Of a stretch of DNA of 64,000 bases, positions 24,400 to 34,052 are shown in pieces. Source of the DNA: Alphaproteobacteria bacterium (GTDB lineage: Bacteria; Pseudomonadota; Alphaproteobacteria; Rhodobacterales; Rhodobacteraceae). How positions within the stretch are numbered: the stretch's first letter is position 1; every line of letters starts with the position of its first letter. The notes beneath the pieces are model-generated. The model searched no databases and was not told the DNA's origin. It saw nothing but the letters and a program-made list of their open reading frames with translations. The position numbers were made by a program, and so were the translations under genes. The stretch spans positions 62,001-126,000 of the forward strand of contig JAUHZO010000010.1 of assembly GCA_030425925.1 (NCBI GenBank). The letters run 5' to 3'.

Positions 24400-25857
24400 T
24401 CAGAGACCCAGCTGGGTCTTCAACTGATCCAGAACCGCCTGCAGCGTTTCGGGATTGTCGCGGGCCTGTTGCAGCAATTGCGTGGCCGCGGTCTTGGCCA
24501 GCGCCCCAAGATCCGAGCCGTCGATATAGGCGGCGAGCTTGTCGTAATCGAAGCCCTCCACCGTCAGCAGATCGGTGATCGCAGGTGCTTCTGCCGCGGC
24601 GTCCGGTGCCGTTGCCGTTTCCGCAGCGTCGGTCGCCGTCTCGTCTGCCGCGGCCGTTTCGTCTGCCGTGGCCGTTTCGTCTGCTGTGGCGGTCTCATCT
24701 GCCGTGGCAGTTTCCTCAGCCGTGGCCGAGTCGGTGGCGGTGTCTTCTGCGGTCGCCGCTTCTGTCGCGGTCTCTTCGGCGGTCGCCGTCTCTGCAGCGG
24801 TTTCTTCAGCGGTCGCCGTCTCTGCGGCGGTGTCCTCCGACGTGGCCGCGTCAGGGGCCGTCTCTTCCGGGGGCGCGGCTTCTGTCGCCTCGGTGGCGGT
24901 GGCTTCGTCCGTCACGGCTTCGGTCGTGGCCTCGTCCGCGGCGGCGGCTTCGCTGGCCGTGTCCTCCGCGGTGGCCGTGGCCGTTGCCTCTTCGGTCGCG
25001 GCGTCGGTGGCCTGCTCGACATTGGCCGCCGTGTCCGCAGCGGTGTCTGCCGCCGCCTCGGCGCTGTCGGCGACCGCGTCCGTGGCAGTCTCGACAGCCT
25101 CTTCGGCGGTCTCGGCCGCGCCGGAGACCGAATCGGTGGCGGCGTCTTCCGCGGCACCCGCCGCATCTGCCGCGCCCTCGGCGGTGTCGGCCACCGTTTC
25201 GGCGGCCTCGCTCGCCGCCTCGGTGGCAATGTCGGTCGCCGCGTCGGTGGCCTCGGTCACCGTCTCTTGCACCGCATCCGCCGCCGTCTCCGCCGCCTCC
25301 TGCGTCGCCTCGGCAGCCGTCTCGGCCGTGTCGTCCGCCATGCCGAGCGCGTCGGTCAGGGTCTCCTGCGCCTCGGTCACCGCCGCGTCCACGGCCTCCT
25401 CGGCGGCCTGCACCGCCTCCTGGGCCGCCCCCTCGACCGCTGCCGCAGCCTCGTCCAGCGCCCCGGTGACCGCATCGGCGGCGGCATCGGCGGCCTCACC
25501 CGCCGCGGCACCGGCCTCACCCACGGTCCCGGCCGCGTCGGAAACCGCCTGCTCCACCGCTTCGGAGGCTTCGTCGACCACCGCCCCCGCGGCCTCCGCC
25601 GCCTCCGACACCGCCTCTTCCGCGGCTTCCACAGCCGTCCCGGCCCCGGCGCTTGCCGCATCGGCGGCGGCTTCTGCCGCCGTCCCAGCCTCGTCCGTCG
25701 CAGCCCCCACGGCCTCGGCGGCGCTGTCCAGCGCCTCGGGCGCGCCGATGGCCTCGCCAGCCTCGCGCAGCGCGTCTTCCGGCGCGGTGCCGGTATACCA
25801 CAAATACCCCCCGACAGCGACGATTGCTGCCACGACCCCAAGGATCAGATTGCGCAT
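24400..25857 (-). CDS. Ala/Thr/Glu-rich membrane-anchored helical repeat protein
   Basis: Not a known enzyme. The 485 residues begin with a single membrane helix or uncleaved signal (ILGVVAAIVAVGGYLWY, residues 4-20). About 390 residues are made almost only of Ala, Thr, Glu, Asp and Val in 11- and 6-residue patterns (EAAEEAVSEAAEAAG, then TATADE repeats around 24613-24720). The last 60 residues are different: AITDLLTVEGFDYDKLAAYI and DNPETLQAVLDQLKTQLGL. The repeat should form a very long amphipathic, strongly acidic helix, as in apolipoprotein- or LEA-like proteins. A structural or stress role in the periplasm or inner membrane is a guess. It is convergent with fpr and divergent from infC. 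Confidence 0.8.
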   Translation of the reverse strand: MRNLILGVVAAIVAVGGYLWYTGTAPEDALREAGEAIGAPEALDSAAEAVGAATDEAGTAAEAAADAASAGAGTAVEAAEEAVSEAAEAAGAVVDEASEAVEQAVSDAAGTVGEAGAAAGEAADAAADAVTGALDEAAAAVEGAAQEAVQAAEEAVDAAVTEAQETLTDALGMADDTAETAAEATQEAAETAADAVQETVTEATDAATDIATEAASEAAETVADTAEGAADAAGAAEDAATDSVSGAAETAEEAVETATDAVADSAEAAADTAADTAANVEQATDAATEEATATATAEDTASEAAAADEATTEAVTDEATATEATEAAPPEETAPDAATSEDTAAETATAEETAAETATAEETATEAATAEDTATDSATAEETATADETATADETATADETAAADETATDAAETATAPDAAAEAPAITDLLTVEGFDYDKLAAYIDGSDLGALAKTAATQLLQQARDNPETLQAVLDQLKTQLGL

Positions 25858-26038
25858 GACGACTTCCTCCGAAACTCAAAACGGCCGCAGACTCCCGGCC
25901 AGACAGCCATCGGATGACGCCCGCATGGCGCATGCGCAAGGAGAAAGCGCGCACCCCCTGCCGCATGAGCCATGATTTGCCGCTTGAAACGCAAGAGGCC
26001 AAAGTTTACCGTGCCGCCCTGTCCTGAAACGGAAAACT

Positions 26039-26042
26039 GGAG
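26039..26042 (+). promoter_or_regulatory. Ribosome binding site that fixes the infC ATA start
   Basis: GGAG is 7 bases before the ATA codon at 26050. No ATG, GTG or TTG in frame lies at a usable distance, so the site decides the start. Confidence 0.7.
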
Positions 26043-26049
26043 CAAACCC

Positions 26050-26595
26050 ATAGCCCGCAGACCTCACAACGCGCCCCCGCAGCGCGACACCGGCCCCCGG
26101 ATCAACGACCGCATCCGGGCCCCCGAAATCCGCCTGATCGGGGCCAATGGCGAGAATATCGGCGTGGTCAGCCCGGCCCGCGCGATGGACCTTGCAGAAC
26201 AGGCCGGTCTGGACCTGGTGGAAATCTCGCCCAATGCCACGCCGCCGGTCTGCAAGATCATGGATTTCGGCAAGTTCAAGTACGAACAGCAAAAACGCGA
26301 ATCCGAAGCCCGGAAAAAGCAGAAGATCATCGAGGTGAAAGAGGTCAAGTTCCGGCCCAACACCGACACGCATGATTACGACGTGAAGATGAAGAACGTC
26401 TTCAAGTTTCTCGAAAACGGCGACAAGGTGAAGGTCACGCTGCGCTTTCGCGGCCGCGAGATGGCGCACCAGAACCTGGGCCGGGAACTGCTGGAACGGG
26501 TGGCCGAGGACGTCAAGGACATCGGCAAGGTCGAGAACATGCCGAAGATGGAAGGCCGCCAGATGGTGATGATGATCGGGCCGGCCCCCAAGTGA
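26050..26595 (+). CDS. infC: Translation initiation factor IF-3, ATA start
   Basis: IF-3 checks initiator tRNA and codon on the 30S subunit and keeps the subunits apart. The protein has 181 residues: N-domain [28 protein letters not shown] and [28 protein letters not shown], linker KKQKII, and C-domain [19 protein letters not shown] and [19 protein letters not shown]. Family members in this group start [19 protein letters not shown]; here that position is ATA, 7 bases after GGAG. IF-3 rejects non-standard start codons and E. coli infC uses ATT, so autoregulation by the same trick is likely. The nearest upstream ATG (25972) would add 26 unrelated residues. Confidence 0.93.
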   Translation: MARRPHNAPPQRDTGPRINDRIRAPEIRLIGANGENIGVVSPARAMDLAEQAGLDLVEISPNATPPVCKIMDFGKFKYEQQKRESEARKKQKIIEVKEVKFRPNTDTHDYDVKMKNVFKFLENGDKVKVTLRFRGREMAHQNLGRELLERVAEDVKDIGKVENMPKMEGRQMVMMIGPAPK

Positions 26596-26611
26596 CACCC
26601 GCAGGGCAGCC

Positions 26612-27283
26612 ATGACCACCCCCACCACCGGGCACACGCTGCGCTATACCGAGGCCGAGACCGAAGGCGATGCCCGCCTGGCCAGCCCCGCCTATGACCG
26701 CGCGGTGCCCGGCCTCGTGGCCGCGCTGAGCCCGTGGCTGGGGCAGATGGCGGGCAGCGTGCTGGAAATCGGCTGCGGCACGGGCAAGTATTCCGCCGCC
26801 TTTGCCCGCGCCTTTCCCGGCCTTGCCTGGCATCCGTCGGACATCGATCCGGCGCATCGCGCCTCGGCCGCCGCCTGGGCGGCGCATCTGGATGCACCGC
26901 TGGCCCCGGCGCTGGACATCGACGCCGCCACCGCCTGGGCCGAAACCCCGGCGGTGCAGGCGCTGGGACCGCTCAGCGCGGTCTATGCCTCGAATGTCTG
27001 CCACATCGCGCCCTGGGACGTGACCGAAGGTCTGGTGCGCGGCGCCGCCACCGCCCTGGCCCGCGGCGGCCTGCTGATCCTCGCCGGGCCGTTCCGGCAT
27101 TACGGGCGCGACGTGGGCTTGGGCAACCCGGTCTTCGACGCGCGCCTGCGCGCCGACAACCCGGACTGGGGCCTGCGCGACATCGCCGATATCGAAAGGC
27201 TGGGAGAACGCGCCGGGCTGGGCTTTGCCGCCGTGCAGGCGCTGCCGGCCAACAACCGCATGCTGGTGTTGCGCCGGGGCTGA
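26612..27283 (+). CDS. DUF938 SAM-dependent methyltransferase-like protein
   Basis: 223-residue class I methyltransferase fold of the DUF938 type. The SAM site is VLEIGCGTGKYSAAFA (motif I), with the acidic WHPSDIDP after strand 2, YASNVCHIAPW and ARGGLLILAGPFRHYG. DUF938 proteins have no established substrate. It begins 16 bases after infC and is probably co-transcribed with it. Confidence 0.85.
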   Translation: MTTPTTGHTLRYTEAETEGDARLASPAYDRAVPGLVAALSPWLGQMAGSVLEIGCGTGKYSAAFARAFPGLAWHPSDIDPAHRASAAAWAAHLDAPLAPALDIDAATAWAETPAVQALGPLSAVYASNVCHIAPWDVTEGLVRGAATALARGGLLILAGPFRHYGRDVGLGNPVFDARLRADNPDWGLRDIADIERLGERAGLGFAAVQALPANNRMLVLRRG

Positions 27284-27289
27284 GACGGC

Positions 27290-28278
27290 TCAGCCCTCGC
27301 GCAGGCGTCCGCGCTGGGGGATTTCCTTCAGCAGCCCGCCCACGCCCATGGCCGCAATGTCCCGCGGGCTGACGGCAACGCCGCATAGCAGCCGCTCCAG
27401 CACCCAGTCGGCCCCGTTCAGTGCCGGGGCGCGGGCACAGCCCGGCAGACCGATCACCGGCCGGTCGCGATGACGGCCAAAGAACAGCAGGTTTCCCGGA
27501 TCCACCGGCATGCCGTAATGGGTGACCGTGCCGCCAGCAGCACGCAGCGCTTCGGGCGCCACGTCATGCAGATCCGAGGTGGCAGAGCCGGTGAGGATCA
27601 GCACCGCATCCTCCTCTGCCGCCGCAATCGCCTCGGCCAGCGGGGCCACCTGGTGCATCACCACATGCGGCGGAGCCAGGTCCACCCCCAGCCGCGCCAT
27701 GCGCCCGGAGGTGACGGCATGGCCCTTTTCGGGCACCGCACCGCCATCGGTCACGGTCTGGATCAGCCGCGCGCTGCGACAGACCACGCCACGCACGCGC
27801 AAGGCCGCCTGACCGGCCAGACAGGCCGCCTCCAGCGCCGCTTCGGGCACGGCGTAAGAGATGATCTTGACGGTGGCCACCATGCCGCCGGTGCCGATCC
27901 GCTGCCAGCGCGGCACCGTGGCCACGGTGATCATCGGGTGCAGGGCGTTCAGCGCGTCGATGCGGTCGGCCAGCACCTCCACCACGCCGATGCGCCCGGC
28001 ATGCAGGTTGACCCGCCCGGTGGCGGCGCGTCCCAGCCGCAGCCCGGCCCGCTCGGGATCCGGCACCAGCGCGCGGGCCAGTCGCGCGGCGGCGGCGTCC
28101 TCGGCCACGTCGCCGGGGGAGGGTCGCGCCACGATGACCGTCTCGATCCCCGCCTCCGCCAGCCGCGCCAGATCGTCGGCGGCCAGCACCCGCCCCTTGC
28201 GCAACCGGCCCCCGGGCAGGGCCAGGGAATGCGCCAGGATGGCCCCGTCCGCCTCGGCAAGGGGCACCGGTCCGAACT

Positions 28279-28282
<4 letters not shown>
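27290..28282 (-). CDS. Molybdopterin-binding (MoCF-domain) protein
   Basis: 330-residue protein with a MoeA-like N-terminal part (AEADGAILAHSLALPGGRLRKGRVL) and a C-terminal molybdopterin-binding domain: VLILTGSATSDLHDVAPEALRAAGG and MPVDPGNLLFFG. It lacks the MobA/MocA nucleotidyltransferase domain that is often fused to this type. It overlaps the end of the upstream xdhC-like gene by 4 bases (ATGA), so it likely handles molybdenum cofactor for a xanthine- or CO-dehydrogenase-type enzyme. That enzyme is not in the window. Confidence 0.82.
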
Positions 28283-29247
<965 letters not shown>

Positions 29248-29262
29248 GCCTCACCTCCATCA

Positions 29263-29440
29263 GAGCCGCTGCTTCGGAGCCGTCCATCGCTTGAGGGCCA
29301 AGGGACGGCGGGCTGGCGGCGATACAAGCAGAATTGCCGAGGGACCCATCGCAGATGGGAGACGGCCATTGTGCTTGTATCGGCGACAGGCCGCTGTCAC
29401 GCAAGGCCTCACGCGATGGAGGGCTCCGAAGCTGCTGCTT
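29263..29440. repeat. 178-bp imperfect foldback (inverted repeat) element
   Basis: The whole segment folds on itself about 29352. Outer arms 29263-29290 and 29413-29440 (GCTTCGGAGCC, CCATCGC), inner arms 29318-29330 and 29371-29384 (GGCGATACAAGCA / TGCTTGTATCGCC-like) and the central CCCATC GCA GATGGG all share the same centre. Between these blocks the arms match less well. No protein-coding signal is convincing. It may be a MITE-like element, a REP-type dispersed repeat or a structured RNA. Confidence 0.7.
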
Positions 29441-29517
29441 TGGTGAGTGCCGGAGCCCCCGCCTCCTCTCCAGACGCGCAGACAGGCCCCAAACGGGGTC
29501 GGCCCGCCAAGGGGTTT

Positions 29518-29541
29518 CCCTCCCCCGGATCCGGGGGAGGG
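29518..29541. repeat. 24-bp perfect palindrome
   Basis: Arms of 12 bp (CCCTCCCCCGGA / TCCGGGGGAGGG). It sits in the same non-coding stretch (29248-29655) as the foldback element. The remainder of that stretch has short CGCCAGATC-type direct repeats near 29581-29637 and no gene that I can see. Confidence 0.6.
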
Positions 29542-29655
29542 CCAGGGAGGGGGCCGACGGACCTGCCGCGCCGCAGGCGCGCCCGCCAGATCGTCCCCGC
29601 CAGATCATCCCCGCCGGAAAACCCGCGCCAGATCACCTGCGCCGTACCCACCCCT

Positions 29656-30831
29656 TCAGCTCTCCCGCGTGACGTCGTGGCGGTAAAGCCAGTCGAACTG
29701 CCCCAGCATGGCGCCAGGGGCCAGCTGCCCCAGAACGGACAATCCCAGATGCGCCACCCCGCGGACAAGCGGGTTGCGCAGATGGTACTTCCAGGCATTC
29801 CGGCTCGCGGCGGAGATCACCCGCACCGCGCGGTCGCGGCGCGTGCGCTGGTAGAGCGCCAGACTGTCAGCCAGGCTGAGATCCTTCTGCAGGCAGGCCG
29901 CCAGCACCCAGGCGTCCTCCAGCGCCATGTTCGCGCCCTGTGCCAGGAACGGCAGCGTCGGATGCGCCGCATCCCCCAGCAGCGCCACCCCCTGACCGAC
30001 CCAGGCCTGCGCCACCGGGTGGCGGAACAGCCCCCAGAGCCCCGGCGCCGTCACCTGGTCCAGCATCGCGGGCACGTCGCCGCCGAACCCGGCAAAGGCG
30101 GCGCGCAGGTTGGCCGGGTCGTCGCGATGCTGCCAGCCCTCTTCTGTCCAGGCCCTGCGCTCCTCCACCGCCACCAGGTTCACCACACGGCCACCGCGCA
30201 GGGGATAACTGACCAGATGCCGCCCCGGTCCCATATGCACCCGCGCCTCGTCCGGATGGCCCGACCCGTTCGGCACCAGCGCGCGCCAGGCCACCTGCCC
30301 GGTAAAGACCGGCCTGGTCCCCCGGTTCAGCACCGGCCTCAGGACCGAATGCAGCCCGTCGGCCGCCAGCACCAGGTCGACCGCCTGCACCTGCCCATCA
30401 GCCAGCGTCACCGACGGCTGCAGGCCCGGCGCAACCGACTCCACCCGCGCGTCCAGTTCGATCCCGACGCCCGCGGCGCGCGCCGCCCGCTCCAGGAGGC
30501 CGATCAGGTCGGCGCGGTGCACGAAACGGTAGCTCTGCGCCTTGGGCAGGCGGGTCAGGTCAAGCCGCAGGACCTCGCGCCCGCCGCTGAAATCGCGCAG
30601 CGACACCGCCTGCCCGGCCACGGACATCGCGGCAAAGCTGTCGCCCAGCCCCAGCGCCTCCAGCACCCGCAGTCCGTTCGGGCTGACCTGGATGCCCGCG
30701 CCGACCTCGGTGATCGCAGGGGCCTGTTCCAGCACGCGCACCCGCGCGCCCGCCTCGCGCAGAGAAAGCGCCGCGGCCAGCCCGCCTATGCCGCCCCCGA
30801 TGACGGCGATGTCCATGCCCTGCACTGCCAT
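29656..30831 (-). CDS. FAD-dependent monooxygenase (salicylate hydroxylase-like)
   Basis: Class A flavoprotein monooxygenase of 391 residues. The FAD site is IAVIGGGIGGLAAALSL, the NADPH/FAD motif is LVLAADGLHS, and the second FAD motif is VALLGDAAHPTLPFLAQGANMALEDAWVLA. The pattern is closest to salicylate / 6-hydroxynicotinate hydroxylase-like enzymes acting on aromatic acids. No catabolic neighbours define the substrate. The start is 30831 (MAVQGMDIAV) or the internal ATG at 30816. It lies downstream of dksA but after that gene's terminator. Confidence 0.88.
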   Translation of the reverse strand: MAVQGMDIAVIGGGIGGLAAALSLREAGARVRVLEQAPAITEVGAGIQVSPNGLRVLEALGLGDSFAAMSVAGQAVSLRDFSGGREVLRLDLTRLPKAQSYRFVHRADLIGLLERAARAAGVGIELDARVESVAPGLQPSVTLADGQVQAVDLVLAADGLHSVLRPVLNRGTRPVFTGQVAWRALVPNGSGHPDEARVHMGPGRHLVSYPLRGGRVVNLVAVEERRAWTEEGWQHRDDPANLRAAFAGFGGDVPAMLDQVTAPGLWGLFRHPVAQAWVGQGVALLGDAAHPTLPFLAQGANMALEDAWVLAACLQKDLSLADSLALYQRTRRDRAVRVISAASRNAWKYHLRNPLVRGVAHLGLSVLGQLAPGAMLGQFDWLYRHDVTRES

Positions 30832-30852
30832 GTCCCATAGGTGCCAAGAAAA

Positions 30853-30876
30853 ACGCCGGAGCGAAAGCTCCGGCGT
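30853..30876 (-). terminator. Rho-independent terminator of dksA
   Basis: A 10-bp perfect stem ACGCCGGAGC / GCTCCGGCGT with a GAAA loop is followed on the minus strand by TTTTTC. It lies 54 bases past the dksA stop. Confidence 0.85.
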
Positions 30877-30930
30877 AATCCAATGTGGTCCGTTCCGCCG
30901 CCCCGCACCGTCCAGTGCGCCCCGGCGGGA

Positions 30931-31353
30931 TCAGTCGTCGCGATGCACCTTTTCGCGGCGCTCGTGGCGTTCCTGCGCCTCGAGGCTCATGGTGGCGATC
31001 GGACGCGCATCCAGCCGCTTGAGCGAGATCGGCTCGCCCGTCACCTCGCAATAGCCGTATTCGCCTTCCTCGATCCGGCGCAGGGCCGAGTCGATCTTGG
31101 CCACCAGCTTGCGCTGCCGGTCCCGCGTGCGCAGTTCGATGGCGCGGTCGGTCTCCTCGCTGGCGCGATCGGTGACATCGGGAATGTTCCGCGTCGCTTC
31201 CTGCAGACCTTCGATGGTGTCACGGCTGTCCGACAGGATGTCCGCCTTCCACGCCAGAAGCTTGCGCCGGAAATACTCCAGCTGCCGTTCGTTCATGAAC
31301 GGTTCATCTTCGGCCGGACGGTAATCGTCGGGAAGAAAGGATTCTGGTTTCAT
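30931..31353 (-). CDS. dksA: RNA polymerase-binding regulator DksA, single-cysteine type
   Basis: Binds the secondary channel of RNA polymerase and, with ppGpp, tunes rRNA and amino-acid promoters. The 140 residues hold the coiled coil and its tip motif DVTDRA (Asp59, Asp62, Ala64) and the globular end EYGYCEVTGEPISLKRLDARPIATMSLEAQERHER. Only Cys102 remains of the four zinc cysteines. Rhodobacter DksA is known to be of this zinc-free, single-Cys type. I chose ATG 31353 (MKPESFLPDDYRP), which follows GGGAG; ATG 31386 would add 11 atypical residues. Confidence 0.94.
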   Translation of the reverse strand: MKPESFLPDDYRPAEDEPFMNERQLEYFRRKLLAWKADILSDSRDTIEGLQEATRNIPDVTDRASEETDRAIELRTRDRQRKLVAKIDSALRRIEEGEYGYCEVTGEPISLKRLDARPIATMSLEAQERHERREKVHRDD

Positions 31354-31719
31354 TTCCGCTCCCTTTGCAACGCCAATATCGGTCATGATGTGCTTCCCGG
31401 ATATGTGGCCCCCTGCTGAGGGGGGCCTTAAACGAAGCCGCCCGGGATGTCACGTCACAATCCTTGGCCCGCCTATGTATTTTGCCAGCAGCACCGCACG
31501 TTAGGCGCGCCTTTTGCGATCAGGATGGCCGCCCGGCGGCCCGGTTCCCGCGGTGCCGGCCCGGTGTCCGGGACCCGCAGACCACTCATGGCGCGGCTTG
31601 CCGACCCGATGCCGCCCGGGCCCCGCACACCTGCGTTCAAAGACGCGCCGGGGCGGTGCCTTGCCATGCCCCGGCGCGGCCTGTACTCCCTGTCGCGAAC
31701 CGCTGGGAAAGGACATCGC
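31354..31719. other. Divergent dksA-moxR intergenic region with hairpin 31407-31427
   Basis: GGCCCCC and GGGGGCC pair at 31407-31427 around a 7-base loop, upstream of dksA, and could lie in its leader. The rest of the region up to the moxR start holds no gene that I can support. Confidence 0.45.
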
Positions 31720-32559
31720 ATGCGCTTTGACGGCACCGAAAGCTATGTGGCGACGCAGGATCTGACCATGGCCGTCAACGCGGCGATCACGCTGGAACGG
31801 CCCCTGCTGGTCAAGGGAGAGCCCGGCACCGGCAAGACCGAACTGGCCCGCCAGGTCGCCGCGTCGCTGGGCCTGCCGATGATCGAATGGAACATCAAGT
31901 CCACCACCAAGGCGCAGCAGGGACTTTACGAATACGATGCCGTCAGCCGTCTGCGCGACAGCCAGCTGGGCGATGCGCGGGTGCAGGACGTGGGCAACTA
32001 CATCAAGCGCGGCAAGCTCTGGCAGGCCTTTGCCGCCGACAGCAAGGTGGTGCTGCTGATCGACGAGGTGGACAAGGCCGATATCGAGTTCCCCAACGAC
32101 CTGCTGCAGGAACTCGACCGGATGGAGTTCCACGTCTACGAGACGGGCGAGACGGTGCAGGCCCGCCACCGGCCCATCGTGATCATCACCTCGAACAACG
32201 AAAAGGAACTGCCCGACGCCTTCCTGCGCCGCTGCTTCTTTCACTACATCCGGTTCCCCGATCCCGACACGCTGCGCCGCATCGTCGAGGTGCACCATCC
32301 CGGCATCAAGGACGCGCTGCTGACCACGGCGCTGACCCAGTTCTACGCGCTGCGCGAACAGCCGGGGCTCAAGAAGAAGCCATCGACCTCCGAGGTGCTC
32401 GACTGGCTCAAGCTGCTCCTGGCCGAGGATCTGAGCGCCGAGGATCTCAAGCGCGACGGCGCCTCTGCCCTGCCCCGCCTGCACGGCGCGCTGCTGAAGA
32501 ACGAACAGGACGTGCACCTGTTCGAACGCCTCGCCTTCATGGCGCGGCGGGAGCGGTGA
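31720..32559 (+). CDS. MoxR-family AAA+ ATPase
   Basis: Chaperone-like AAA+ ATPase of 279 residues. The Walker A motif is VKGEPGTGKTELAR (near 35), Walker B is VVLLIDEVDKAD, sensor 1 is IVIITSNNEKELPDAF and the arginine finger is LRRCFFHY. MoxR ATPases act with VWA-domain partners to mature or activate metalloenzymes or complexes; a VWA gene lies at 35732 on the same strand. AAAGGA is 6 bases before the ATG at 31720. Confidence 0.93.
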   Translation: MRFDGTESYVATQDLTMAVNAAITLERPLLVKGEPGTGKTELARQVAASLGLPMIEWNIKSTTKAQQGLYEYDAVSRLRDSQLGDARVQDVGNYIKRGKLWQAFAADSKVVLLIDEVDKADIEFPNDLLQELDRMEFHVYETGETVQARHRPIVIITSNNEKELPDAFLRRCFFHYIRFPDPDTLRRIVEVHHPGIKDALLTTALTQFYALREQPGLKKKPSTSEVLDWLKLLLAEDLSAEDLKRDGASALPRLHGALLKNEQDVHLFERLAFMARRER

Positions 32560-32629
32560 CCCCGGGGCGCGGCCTGGAGGGCGGGCCGCTGCCCCGCAGG
32601 GGCAGCCGGGGCGTCCGGAAGGTCCGCCC

Positions 32630-33532
32630 GTGCTGACCGCCCTCACCCATCACATCCTGCCCGTCTTCGCCATGCCGCTGCTGGGCTTCATCCTGGGCCG
32701 GATGGCCTGGATCAGCCGCGAGGAGGCCGGCGCGGTCAACCGTATCGCGCTTCTGGTGCTGCAGCCGCCGCTGGTCTTTCCACTGGTCGCCGGGCTGGAT
32801 CTCGGCGCGTTCGACTGGGCGGCGCTGGGGCTTTACGCGCTGTGCGAGGCGGTGGCCTTCGTGGTGACGGTGGCCTTTGCGCGGCTGGTGCTGGGCCGGG
32901 CCATGCAGGAGGCCTGGCTTCTGGGCATGGCCGTCGTCTTCGTCAACTCGCTGCTCTATATCCTGTCGATCTCCACCTCGATCTACGGCCCCGGCGGGGT
33001 TGTGCCGATCACCGCGGTGGTGGCGCTGGACGCCACGTTCTGGTTCGCCTTCTTCATCATCTCCACCGACCTGATGGCGCATCGCGGCAAGGGCAGTGCC
33101 GCGGCGCTGCGGCGTATCGCGACCAACCCGATCCTGGTCTCGATCCTGGCCGGGGCGGTCTTTGTGCTGGCCGGCTGGCGTCTGCCGGTGCCGGTGCTGA
33201 ACGCGCTGGACTTTGCCGGGCGCGGCGCGGCGCCGCTGACGCTGTTTGCGCTGGGGGTGATCCTGTCCGGCACCCGCCTGTGGCCCGACCGCACGGTCAC
33301 CAGCATCGCGGGTCTGAAACTGGTCGTCTTCCCGCTGCTGGTCTGGGCGGCGCTGGACCTTGTCGCCGTGCCCGTCGACTGGGAGGCGCAGATGATCCTG
33401 AACGCCGCCGGACCCTCCGGGGCGATGGCCTTTGCGCTGGCGCTGCTCTACGGCGTGCGCACCGATGCCATTGCGCCGGTGATCATCTGGACCAGCCTGC
33501 TGTCGCTGGGTTCGCTGGCCTGGCTGGCCTGA
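32630..33532 (+). CDS. AEC family transporter
   Basis: Integral membrane protein of 300 residues with about ten helices, typical of the auxin efflux carrier (AEC) family. It starts GTG-CTG (MLTALTHHILPVFAMPLLGFILGR) and includes NRIALLVLQPPLVFPLVAG, a central loop (STDLMAHRGKGSAAALRRIATNPILVSILAG) and the C-terminal half with LTLFALGVILSG and GPSGAMAFALALLYG. Bacterial members export or exchange organic acids. It lies 70 bases after moxR. Confidence 0.9.
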   Translation: MLTALTHHILPVFAMPLLGFILGRMAWISREEAGAVNRIALLVLQPPLVFPLVAGLDLGAFDWAALGLYALCEAVAFVVTVAFARLVLGRAMQEAWLLGMAVVFVNSLLYILSISTSIYGPGGVVPITAVVALDATFWFAFFIISTDLMAHRGKGSAAALRRIATNPILVSILAGAVFVLAGWRLPVPVLNALDFAGRGAAPLTLFALGVILSGTRLWPDRTVTSIAGLKLVVFPLLVWAALDLVAVPVDWEAQMILNAAGPSGAMAFALALLYGVRTDAIAPVIIWTSLLSLGSLAWLA

Positions 33533-34052
33533 TCCGGTTGCGGTCGTTTACCTGTCGGGCACAATGGGCTTGCATTGCCCTTGCGTCACCCCTCCCGATG
33601 CCGCAAAGCCGCCACGGTTGCAGCGCGTACAATCGTGGCGTGCGCCCCGGATTGTTGCAGCGCTGCACAGTGCAACTCACTGAAAACAAAAAGACTCTGA
33701 TCAGACCCGCGGCCCCGTTGAAATTTTTGTCCACAGCCGAATCAAGGTCTGTGCAGAAACCCAGCTTTTGCCCTATAGTGTCCGCACAGAGGACAGAAAA
33801 ACACCGGATGACTTGAGCATCCGAGAACAGAACGAGAAGGCAGGCTTCGAACGTGTCCCAAACGATGATCTTGACGGTGCGCCGCATTGCGCGCCCCGTG
33901 GACCCGCGCGCCGGTCACCTCCCGGCGGCCCGGCACGACCTGCCCCGGCCCCGCGCCGGGGCCCGCCCCCTGTCTGACCGCAGGACTCGGATGATGTCCG
34001 CCGCAAAGCCTGCGCTTTGTGCCGTCCAATCCCTCAAGCCTCCGAGTGTCTG
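33533..34052. other. Long intergenic region with short palindromes
   Basis: 520 bases between the AEC gene and the DUF2927 gene. It has a 12-bp palindrome TGCAGCGCTGCA (33656-33667) within a repeated GTTGCAGCGC (33617 and 33654), followed by TGCAAC. It also has TGTCC and GGACA boxes at 33779 and 33791 near TATAGT (33774-33779), a possible -10 element. The second half carries a possible small ORF (33853-34053). Confidence 0.45.

Noticed and set aside
24613-24720. CRISPR or minisatellite array
   Set aside because: The short units are in-frame codons of the Ala/Thr/Glu repeat protein.
24469-25917. Long plus-strand reading frames (Val/Ser/Ala-rich and Gly/Arg-rich) opposite the repeat protein
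   Set aside because: They are antisense shadows of the 18-bp repeat; only the minus frame has a membrane anchor, a conserved-looking C-terminus and normal codon use.
29301-29608. Short ORFs within the foldback region (MAPKLLLW-like ends)
   Set aside because: Both strands give similar peptides only because the DNA is an inverted repeat; no ribosome binding site or conserved domain.
33656-33667. PhaR-type operator (TGCAGCGCTGCA)
   Set aside because: The core resembles PhaR sites, but no polyhydroxybutyrate genes are near.
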